Assembly (NCBI RefSeq): GCF_003352045.1
Contig: NZ_CP025815.1
Location: forward strand, 744,001-808,000
DNA: 64,000 nucleotides
Direction of reading: 5' to 3'
Source: Sulfitobacter sp. JL08
GTDB lineage: Bacteria > Pseudomonadota > Alphaproteobacteria > Rhodobacterales > Rhodobacteraceae
Shown piece after piece: positions 56,076 through 63,089 of this stretch (position 1 is its first letter; the number at the start of each line of letters is the position of its first letter). Made by a program: the position numbers and the translations under genes. The notes under the pieces are model-generated. The model was not told the DNA's origin, made no database searches, and saw nothing but the letters and a program-made list of their open reading frames with translations.

Positions 56076-57749
56076 GTGTTCAGATCGCCAGAACAAGCTG
56101 AGTTCAACCAATTTGTAGCAAACCATATCAGCAATCCGGATGCGCCTCTCTTGATCGAAGGGGCAACTGGCCTTGGAAAAACACGGGCCTATCTAGCGGC
56201 TGTGTTCCAAACTGATAAGCGCGTTGCGATCTGCCTTGCAACCAATGCCCTGATAGAACAGATTTTGAACTCCAGCGACTTGCCTTGGGCACAGGAACTA
56301 GCTCCGGACAAAACTGTCGCTGTCTTCCGCAGCCGTAGATACTTCGAAGATGACCGGGAAGCCTATGAAGCGCAACGAGAGGCCGCTCAGATTGCAGACA
56401 TCCTGATCTGTACGGCAAGTTCTGTAATTTTTGATCAGCGTCTGTCGGGCAGCTACAATGGCGTTACCAACCGTGATGTCATCGTCTTTGATGAAGCAGA
56501 TCAAATTCCGGGCCTTGCCGCATTGGCGTCGGATTTATCGATTGACCGAAAAACACTCCGCGATTTGAATTGCGCGGCGTCCACCGCACTGGAGGTGGCA
56601 GGCAAACTGCTTAGCCTCCCTCAGCTGGACAGCGAGATTAGGGCCAAGGCCAAGATCATTGCTGAAATCGCCAGCGAACCAGAGGTCTGGTATAAACGTG
56701 TCGGGATGACGGAAGAAGGCGGCGTATCCGTGATCCACCGGTTGCCAGGGCGGCTACTCAAGAAAATCTCCAACCGGCCTTCTACAATATTCATCTCGGC
56801 AACTCTATCAATCAACGGTCAGTTCAATGACTTCAAGCGCGCTATGGGGATCGGTGACAGTTCCAGCCTCAGCCGGATCATCGAACCAAAGCATCACGGC
56901 CACCTGAGCTTTTCGTTTTTCACGGATGATCCCGTTGATAGTGATGAATGGTTGGCAACCGTTGTCGAACAGATTGAAGCCAGTGATACACCGGTTCTGG
57001 TTGCGACACCCTCCCATAAACTGGCGACGGAATTGGGAGATCGTATAAGCGGATCAACCGTTCGTCAGCGTGACGAAACAATGACAGATGCGGTTGGGCG
57101 AATGGGGGATCGTGACATTGTTATCGGTGCCGGTGCTTGGGCCGGAATGGATACCCCGGTGCAATGGGCCACCGTTATCATCCCTCGTGTTCCGTTCACC
57201 GGGCCAAACGAGCTGTTCGATACTTGGACCGACGAGGATGCATTTCGGATCGGTGATCCAATGACTAGCTACTTTGATAGCAAGAACGCTGCGACAAGAC
57301 GGCTAAAGCAGGTGTTTGGGCGCGGTCTCAGGCATCCGGACGCCCGTTGCGCCATCGTGATATGCGATCCGCGTATTTCCCAATTAGGCGATGTGGCTCC
57401 TGTCCGCTTTCGAGAGGGCTGGTTTGAGGGGCGTCGGGTTGAGGTTGTGCAAAGTAAGGCTGAACGCAATCCCGCTTTGCGTCGGGACGCTCTGCGCCAC
57501 CATGGCACTGATTGCCAAACCTGCGGCCACCAACCTCTGATCTTGCGAGAGGTTGAAGTACACCATCTAAATCCCATAGCGGAGGCGAAGGGTATGATTG
57601 CAACGTCCATGGATGATGTGGCCGTGCTTTGCCGCATTTGCCATGCTCGCGCCCACAAGGATGGCAACAACGTCATCCCACTCGAAAGGCTGCGGGAAAT
57701 TGCAAAGGCCAAAAGTCGGACAGAAGCCCAGCAGCTAATTAGTTTCTGA
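56076..57749 (+). CDS. csf4: DinG-type helicase with C-terminal HNH nuclease domain (Csf4/CasDinG-HNH)
   Basis: The 557-residue protein is a superfamily-2 XPD/DinG-like helicase: Walker A GATGLGKT (residues 29-36), DEAD box (139-142), SATLS (motif III region) and QVFGRGLRHPD (motif VI). The four cysteines that bind the Fe-S cluster in bacterial DinG are missing between Walker A and the DEAD box, as in known CasDinG. From residue 480 an HNH domain follows: CQTCGHQP, EVHHLNPIAEAKG (H496-H497-N499) and CRICHARAH, two CxxC pairs with the HNH core. The CRISPR complex would recruit it to a target, which it could then unwind and cut. The gene starts with GTG, 59 bp after the array. Confidence 0.93.
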   Translation: MFRSPEQAEFNQFVANHISNPDAPLLIEGATGLGKTRAYLAAVFQTDKRVAICLATNALIEQILNSSDLPWAQELAPDKTVAVFRSRRYFEDDREAYEAQREAAQIADILICTASSVIFDQRLSGSYNGVTNRDVIVFDEADQIPGLAALASDLSIDRKTLRDLNCAASTALEVAGKLLSLPQLDSEIRAKAKIIAEIASEPEVWYKRVGMTEEGGVSVIHRLPGRLLKKISNRPSTIFISATLSINGQFNDFKRAMGIGDSSSLSRIIEPKHHGHLSFSFFTDDPVDSDEWLATVVEQIEASDTPVLVATPSHKLATELGDRISGSTVRQRDETMTDAVGRMGDRDIVIGAGAWAGMDTPVQWATVIIPRVPFTGPNELFDTWTDEDAFRIGDPMTSYFDSKNAATRRLKQVFGRGLRHPDARCAIVICDPRISQLGDVAPVRFREGWFEGRRVEVVQSKAERNPALRRDALRHHGTDCQTCGHQPLILREVEVHHLNPIAEAKGMIATSMDDVAVLCRICHARAHKDGNNVIPLERLREIAKAKSRTEAQQLISF

Positions 57750-57987
57750 GATTTTGCGACCTTGATACTTCAAATGGGTCAGATCCTGTTTGATAGGGGT
57801 ACCTGTTCTATTCAGAACGACATACCCAAATTATCTCGGTAATTTCTCACTGGATGTAACGAATTGATTTACTTGAGAATTTAAAGCCGACCTTTTGAGT
57901 TGATTTGGATCAGTGCTGGCTAAAAATTCCAATGTATGTATGTATTTCTGATCTGGGATTTATTATTTTGATGTGGGGGAATATTTT

Positions 57988-58650
57988 ATGATGAAGAAAA
58001 TTTTAATGGCGGCGGTCGTTTCGTTGTGGGGGGTGGCGGTTTCTACTTCTGCGCAGGCGGCCACTGTGACCTACACTTTGACGCTTGAGCAAACTCTCCC
58101 AGATGCATCAATTATTGTCGGAAGCTTTGGTATTGACGACTCATTGCTTGTCGCTAATTCATTTATCAACTTCGCTTCCTTCGATTTCTTCGACATTAAT
58201 ATCGAGGGTTTTACTTGGTCCTTAGCTGAAGCTGAATCGCCAAATATTGACGGTGTACAGACGGACGGATCGGGAGATGTAATAAATTGGAGTTCATATA
58301 ATAATGTATCAGTCCTGTTTTGTTCTTTCGGTCAACGTGGCGTATGTTTTGATTATCTTCAGCTTTCCCAAACATCCACTTTTTGGAGATCGGGCGTGGA
58401 TATCGGGCTCGTGAGTGAGGCGAGGGTATCGGGCTCGTGGCGCATCGCAGCCGTGACGAATCCTCCGCTGGGCCCTCCACCTCCCGGCTGCATACCTAGC
58501 AACTACACACCCCCGAAGTGTGAACCGTGGCGTCCCGATGGTCTGTCTGCAGTCCCCCTTCCTGCTGCCCTGCCGATGCTTCTGGCTGGCATAGGTGGTC
58601 TTGGCTTCATTGGTCGTCGTCGTAAAAGAAAGGCCAAACTAGTTGAGTGA
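57988..58650 (+). CDS. VPLPA-CTERM sorted exported protein
   Basis: The 220-residue product starts with a signal peptide (MMKKILMAAVVSLWGVAVSTSAQA). It ends AVPLPAALPMLLAGIGGLGFIGRRRKRKAK: the VPLPA motif, a hydrophobic helix and a basic tail. This is the VPLPA variant of the PEP-CTERM sorting signal, recognised by exosortase and common in Rhodobacterales. The middle is a beta-rich domain without known family (TVTYTLTLEQTLPDASIIVGSFGIDDSLL) and a Pro-rich linker. No exosortase gene lies in the window, so sorting relies on one elsewhere. It follows dinG after 238 bp and has lower GC. Confidence 0.85.
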   Translation: MMKKILMAAVVSLWGVAVSTSAQAATVTYTLTLEQTLPDASIIVGSFGIDDSLLVANSFINFASFDFFDINIEGFTWSLAEAESPNIDGVQTDGSGDVINWSSYNNVSVLFCSFGQRGVCFDYLQLSQTSTFWRSGVDIGLVSEARVSGSWRIAAVTNPPLGPPPPGCIPSNYTPPKCEPWRPDGLSAVPLPAALPMLLAGIGGLGFIGRRRKRKAKLVE

Positions 58651-58754
58651 ACTATGGTTAAAAGTCCAATGGTCAGCCTTACGGGCCTCCCTTCAAAGTG
58701 AAATTCTTTGATTTTATTGGAAAAGGTCTGGCGCTGGTAGGTTGGGAGTTAGGA

Positions 58755-59693
58755 ATGACATCTAGTTTTAGGCACCGCGCAGCTGTTCTGACGTTGTTAA
58801 TTGTCACAGCTTTGTTCCCGTCAGCGACCTTAGCCGATCAATGCAAGTTGATTGTTGCGTCCAGAACCACTCTGCAGGAAAGTAAACAGCTTGCCACTGA
58901 ATATAGCCAGAGTTTCCAGAACGTCGAACTTTTAGAAGCAGCGAATGGTCGATTTGCTATCTCTTTGGGTACGCTTCCTTATGCTAGTGGATCCGACGTG
59001 AGCGGGTATATCAGCGAATATGGATTGCCGCTGGATTCATTTTGCATGAGGATGGATAGAATTTCTCGCTATATAGCATTTGAGAAAGTCAAACAAAGAC
59101 CAAGAACCGTTGCACCGACTGAAAACTCATTTGGCATGAGTAAATGTCCTAGAGGTTACAAGCCAGATGGGTTCCCGGTTGAGTATTGCACCGAAATAGT
59201 CACTCCCCCAAATGCCGAACTAGACCCCTCGGGGAATAATTGGAGATGTTTGACCGGCTACATCCGCAGAGGGGACCAATGTGCCTACGTTACTGTTCCA
59301 AAAAATGCTCATCTGACTTCAAACTCAATCATCTTACCTGGGATAAAGGGGTGGGCATGCAACAGAGGATATCGAGAAGTGGGAGATGAATGTGAAAGGG
59401 TTTTCGTCCCCGAAAATGCGTCTTTGAATGCATTTGGAACTGGTTACAGCTGCAACACTGGGTTTATCGACGCCAATAACAAATGCCGTGCAATGACATA
59501 CACTGAACTTGTTACAGGCCTTGAGAGAGCGGAACAAATTGCGTTGCGGCTGCTATCTCAAGGAACTGGCAAGTCCTGTTCAAAGATTGTGGACTTGTGC
59601 GAGGATACTTGTGACGATGATTTCTCTTATTCTTCCTCTCCTAACAAAAGGGAATGCGAGAAGGTCTGTGAGGCGATTGAAGACAACTGCTGA
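58755..59693 (+). CDS. Exported protein with SPOR-like domain and Cys-rich repeats
   Basis: From the ATG at 58755 the product is 312 residues with a signal peptide (VLTLLIVTALFPSATLADQC). A SPOR-like N-terminal domain has LIVASRTTLQESKQLATEYSQSFQNVELLEAANGRFAISLGTLPY. Repeats follow of the form VxVPxNAxLxxxGxxWxCxxGYxxxxxxC, at YVTVPKNAHL ... GWACNRGYREVGDECERVFVPENASL ... GYSCNTGFIDANNKC. I recognise such repeats from unnamed Rhodobacterales exported proteins, sometimes beside caspase-like or peptidoglycan-binding domains. The C-terminal Cys-rich tail (SCSKIVDLCEDTCDDDF ... CEKVCEAIEDNC) may hold disulphides. The function is unknown. Confidence 0.7.
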   Translation: MTSSFRHRAAVLTLLIVTALFPSATLADQCKLIVASRTTLQESKQLATEYSQSFQNVELLEAANGRFAISLGTLPYASGSDVSGYISEYGLPLDSFCMRMDRISRYIAFEKVKQRPRTVAPTENSFGMSKCPRGYKPDGFPVEYCTEIVTPPNAELDPSGNNWRCLTGYIRRGDQCAYVTVPKNAHLTSNSIILPGIKGWACNRGYREVGDECERVFVPENASLNAFGTGYSCNTGFIDANNKCRAMTYTELVTGLERAEQIALRLLSQGTGKSCSKIVDLCEDTCDDDFSYSSSPNKRECEKVCEAIEDNC

Positions 59694-59984
59694 AGCTCTA
59701 CCAGCAACCGTGTTGTTTTGGTTGTGGATTCAGAGGCTGTACCGAGGGCAAGGGGGGGGCTGCCTTTACGGGTGGCCCTTCTAGATTTACGTGGGATTAT
59801 CCTAATTAAATGTACCCAAATCTGACGAACGGCACCTATAGAATTCTAACAGTACCTTGCACTAAGGTAGTTAAATTATATGGCGATAGGTACTGTTAAA
59901 ATTAGGTCACCCCTTTAGTTGTACCTTAGGAGAGTGTCTCCCCATAATTGAAATAAGAAGAGGGAACCCTTGGTGCCGTCTGCG

Positions 59985-61682
59985 TCAAATTGGTACGAAT
60001 AGATGTCCTGTACCGTATCGGCCACTTTCACCCTTCTGGAATTGATAACCTGAACCCTTCAGTATGCCGTCCTTATCAGCCTTAAGGTCTGAAGTGTATT
60101 TCCTGTAGTTCTTTATTCCAAGTTGCTCCGATACGTACTTGACGGAAAGAGGTGCTTCTACGACCTGTTCCCGTAAGAAGTCTGCATATTTACTCAGAAC
60201 AGCACCTTTCGTACTGGGTTTACTCCGGTATTCAACCTGACATTTGGGGAACTGAGCGGAGAGCATATCGAAGTAACGCTTATCAACCACCATGTAAGCT
60301 GTCATCTTATGGGAACTGCCATCGTCGTACCTCTGTCGTACCCTGCCGCGACCCAACAGTTGAATCATATTAGACAAGTAGCTTCCACGTTTAACATCTT
60401 GATATGAACCCCTCAGATAATTCTGTGCATCGTCCAGAGTTTCCTTGGTAATTTCATCCCCTACGATAGCGTGTCTTTTGGCGACATGAGCAGCACCTGG
60501 CTTATGATCATCAAGGAAATAGATCACTGCATCACAGTCCTGCCAATCGTTTGACCCAGTGCCAATGCCATGATGCGAGGTGAACACCTCCTTGCCCTCA
60601 ACAAAATCACAATCCTGAACTAGGGGCAGTATCGCCTTTGGACACGTGATAAAAACCTTACGCTCTGGAATGTCCGCTACCAGTGTTTCAAGGTAATTCG
60701 TCATCTTGGCCTTAGCTGACCGGCTCCCAGAAAACGTCTTGTAATAGATCGGTAAGCCAGCAGGTTTATCTAGATGAACAAGGGACAAGTTGCGGTAATC
60801 TGGTTCTGGGAGATAACCGTCGAAGTGAGCCGTGTATTTGTCAGGAGCCAATTTGTAACCAGACACCCATGCTGTAGCAGACAGGATCACAGTCTTCTCT
60901 GGATAGGCCAGCTCCGACGATATGCCGTTAAATGAAATGACCTTCACATCACCGTAGGATCGGCTGTTTACAAACCCCATTCCGATAACCACAGCCTTAC
61001 AGAACTGATTCAACTCGTTCACTTCCAAGGTCACAGCGGGGTCAGCCTTACGAAGTGCCAGCATATCCCAAGACGATATCTCCAGCACCCAAGGCAGGCA
61101 TTCCACTGGTTCGAAGTTGGCTTTGATATTGTCATACGTGACCGTTGCCCAATCAAGGGCTTCACGTGTCGTAGCAATCATGGCCTTATCACCAACCGAA
61201 TTGGCCCATTCGTGAGCATGAGCAAAGTCTGCCAGTGAAACAGAACTGAAACGGGAGTTCTCTGGTTCCTCGTCCCAAACCCACAGATCACGATCACCTA
61301 GGAACAGTGCCTTGCCATTCTCCGATACAGCCTTGTGACAAATGACAGCTATGCCGTAGTCCTTCACTTCTGACTTGGCAAATTTTTGGGAGTAAGTCTC
61401 ATCTTTTGAGTTCAGATCATGTTTCGAAGTCCACACGCAAACGTTGTCACGGCCTACCAAGTCCACCAGACCCCTATCCTTGAGGAGCATCTGTTCCACA
61501 GCAGCTAGGATTTCTTCCCTGCGTTGAACATCAGGATCAGCCTTAGAGTAGAAAGCCTTCTCCCCTAGCTTTTTTCGGTCTTCTACCATCTGGCGTTGCA
61601 CAGTGGTTGATTGATACTGGCGCTTCTGTTCACGGCGCATCTTGTTGTAATAGTCAAAGGTCTTAGGGTTTCGTTCAGTCAT
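59985..61682 (-). CDS. Helicase-like protein lacking a visible Walker A motif
   Basis: The 565-residue protein keeps several superfamily-2 helicase signatures in order. They are WVWDEEPE (Walker B-like DEEP, residues 137-140), KTVILSATAW (motif III, SAT at 268-270), FTSHHGIGTGSNDWQDCDAVIYF (motif V region) and IQLLGRGRVRQR (motif VI, about 440-451). A GxGKT P-loop is missing at the N terminus, where a basic helical stretch (YYNKMRREQKRQYQSTTVQRQMVEDRKKLGEK) stands. It may be a naturally degenerate helicase or one that lost its first part. A replication or defence role on the island is inference. It reads leftward behind the small 61833 gene. Confidence 0.65.
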   Translation of the reverse strand: MTERNPKTFDYYNKMRREQKRQYQSTTVQRQMVEDRKKLGEKAFYSKADPDVQRREEILAAVEQMLLKDRGLVDLVGRDNVCVWTSKHDLNSKDETYSQKFAKSEVKDYGIAVICHKAVSENGKALFLGDRDLWVWDEEPENSRFSSVSLADFAHAHEWANSVGDKAMIATTREALDWATVTYDNIKANFEPVECLPWVLEISSWDMLALRKADPAVTLEVNELNQFCKAVVIGMGFVNSRSYGDVKVISFNGISSELAYPEKTVILSATAWVSGYKLAPDKYTAHFDGYLPEPDYRNLSLVHLDKPAGLPIYYKTFSGSRSAKAKMTNYLETLVADIPERKVFITCPKAILPLVQDCDFVEGKEVFTSHHGIGTGSNDWQDCDAVIYFLDDHKPGAAHVAKRHAIVGDEITKETLDDAQNYLRGSYQDVKRGSYLSNMIQLLGRGRVRQRYDDGSSHKMTAYMVVDKRYFDMLSAQFPKCQVEYRSKPSTKGAVLSKYADFLREQVVEAPLSVKYVSEQLGIKNYRKYTSDLKADKDGILKGSGYQFQKGESGRYGTGHLFVPI

Positions 61683-61832
61683 GGTGTTTTGCCTGTCTTT
61701 CTTTTGGTTGGTTGAAGGGTGTCCTGTTCGGACGGTCGATAGCCTCTCAAAAGAGGTCTAATTTTGGGGTTGAGGTAGGGTACCCGCTTGATGGCTAAAA
61801 ACGGTGAATTTCAGCCATATAAATAAGGGGTT

Positions 61833-62258
61833 TCAGAAGCTAATTTGCAGAGTGGTATGGTCTGTGAGTAAGACAGTTGCCAGATGATAGAACTCTGCCT
61901 TTGTCAGCTCACCTTTGGTGGCCTTCAAACGACACTTCTCGAGTAGCGGTGCCTCTGTCACTGGGTCCAGCAAGCGATCAGCTTTCATGTCCAATGCGTC
62001 AACATCGTACAGAGTTGGCAGACGGGACTTCCACTGAGCTAGGGTGTAACCGTGAGGGCGTTGGACTGACTTCCATACGGTGTCAGCAACATCCCGTCCC
62101 TTCTGCTTCCGTGCCAATAGGATCAGATCATCGTATTTGTCAGAAGGACTACGAGCCTTGCTGATCTGTTCGACATGCTCTTTTGAGAGTGGGTGATCTT
62201 TTCGGAGAGGGGAGTTCTTGCGATAGATAGCCGTTAGTTCTTGAGCAGCAGCGGACAT
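61833..62258 (-). CDS. Unknown island protein
   Basis: The 141-residue protein is charged and helical: SAAAQELTAIYRKNSPLRKDHPLSKEHVEQISKARSPSDKYDDLILLARKQKGRDVADTVWKSVQRPHGYTLAQWKSRLPTLYDVDALDMKADRLLDP. I recognise no family. ATGGAGGCTGGCTCAAT lies before the ATG on the minus strand, giving a clear ribosome site. It is upstream of the helicase-like gene with a 150-bp gap and may be in one transcript with it. Confidence 0.55.
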   Translation of the reverse strand: MSAAAQELTAIYRKNSPLRKDHPLSKEHVEQISKARSPSDKYDDLILLARKQKGRDVADTVWKSVQRPHGYTLAQWKSRLPTLYDVDALDMKADRLLDPVTEAPLLEKCRLKATKGELTKAEFYHLATVLLTDHTTLQISF

Positions 62259-62477
62259 ATTGAGCCAGCCTCCATATCATTCAAAATGTGATGTGAAGTC
62301 CGGGCGCTACCCCGGCGCTGACGTTCTCAAGGCTCTACGCCTCCTGCCGTCCTATGCTGACGCCTCGTCCTATGTGCTATCACGACACACAGCGGCAATC
62401 CCTCGGTTCGTCACGATTGGTTACGTGATCGCTCATCATCCAGCAGTCGATTACACTGCCCTATGCTAATACTCTAC

Positions 62478-62595
62478 CACATAACACATGATATGTCAAT
62501 AGTGCTGACACATTTACACAAAGGGACAGCATAGTTAATCCCTACAATAATATACTATCACATAACACAGGATATGTCAATAGTGTTGACACAGT
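62478..62595. repeat. Two near-identical 37-bp direct repeats close to attR
   Basis: Copies at 62478-62514 and 62559-62595, 81 bp apart, begin CACATAACACA, share GATATGTCAATAGTG and end TGACACA. They differ at about two to four positions. Each contains TGTCA and TGACA as an inverted pair 7-8 bp apart. They could be operators, replication iterons or recombination-protein sites near the island end. Confidence 0.7.
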
Positions 62596-62607
62596 TTTGA
62601 CAATAAA

Positions 62608-62643
62608 TGGAACATACGAACCGTACTCAGACGGAACATACAG
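62608..62643. repeat. Two GGAACATAC direct repeats next to attR
   Basis: TGGAACATACG at 62608-62618 and CGGAACATACA at 62632-62642 match the TGGAACATAT pair beside attL over 9-10 bases. The same word at both ends of the element is what integrase arm-type sites look like. Confidence 0.6.
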
Positions 62644-62688
62644 GAAAATAAAATATAATAAAAACAATGCAGTAGAGATAATAGTTCT

Positions 62689-62709
62689 AATCCCTTCGTC
62701 TCCGCCACC
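62689..62709. repeat. attR, 21-bp copy of tRNA-Ser 3' end
   Basis: The sequence AATCCCTTCGTCTCCGCCA and the next two bases are identical to 49610-49630. Downstream (ACATAACCCATTG) is chromosomal and is the original flank of the tRNA gene. Confidence 0.92.
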
Positions 62710-63089
62710 AACATAACCCATTGTAATTATGTGATAAATTCTCAAAATTCTGTCCGATTTCCCCGCGATTTTGCAGGATTTGAGTCGTGCTGAGACGGGA
62801 TTTCTGCTGATTTTCACGGGCATTTGCGTGGTTGTCTCAGTTGGCTGGTTTGGACGGTGGGGTTTGGCGGGGAATTCCCTGTTAACAGGGAATTTACAGG
62901 GAATTTTTTCGATTTCGGCCTGTTTGAGTGGTTTTGGCGTGAATAAAGCGCTGGCATTACAGTGGGTTAGAAGGAGAATTCCCTAAGATATGGAACAGGG
63001 AATTTTCTGACCCTTAACAGGGACTTTTCGCGGGCGAACAGGGATTTTCAGGGACGGAACAGGGAACGGGGTTGCAGGGGCGTTCGGGG
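62710..63089. other. 380-bp region between island and recombinase, with ACAGGG repeats and a 22-bp palindrome
   Basis: No gene is supported. ACAGGG occurs six times (62885, 62896, 62995, 63017, 63038, 63059), mostly as ACAGGGA(A/T)T. A perfect 22-bp palindrome lies at 62873-62894 (centre CTGTTAACAG, flanks AATTCC and GGAATT). The style resembles degenerate sequence seen beside recombinase genes in other Rhodobacterales. The frame at 62771 reads across these repeats and is probably spurious. Confidence 0.55.

Larger units (their letters stand above)
62259..62688. other. 430-bp island end without a supported gene
   Basis: The first 200 bp are GC-richer and presumably the promoter and leader of the leftward unknown gene. 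The rest is AT-rich and holds two long direct repeats and two short GGAACATAC repeats, listed separately. A frame at 62260-62469 on the plus strand starts 1 bp from the opposite gene and has no ribosome site, so it is rejected. Confidence 0.5.
49610..62709 (+). mobile_element. tRNA-Ser-integrated genomic island carrying a type IV CRISPR-Cas locus
   Basis: The 13.1-kb element runs from the tRNA-Ser 3' end to a 21-bp identical copy of that end at 62689-62709. Its first gene is a tyrosine integrase that starts 76 bp from attL. It carries a serine resolvase, the CRISPR-Cas locus, secreted and helicase-like proteins and AT-rich intergenic DNA unlike the core genome. No conjugation genes or relaxase are visible, so it is probably a mobilisable or satellite-type island rather than a full ICE. 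The cas block is less AT-rich than its surroundings, which suggests a mosaic origin. Confidence 0.9.

Noticed and set aside
62260-62469. Plus-strand frame of 69 codons at the island end.
   Set aside because: It starts 1 bp from the divergent unknown gene, with a TTG, no ribosome site and no room for a promoter; the region is better read as a leader.
62771-62986. Small plus-strand frame with a hydrophobic start.
   Set aside because: It reads through the ACAGGG repeats and the palindrome, and has no ribosome site or conserved pattern.
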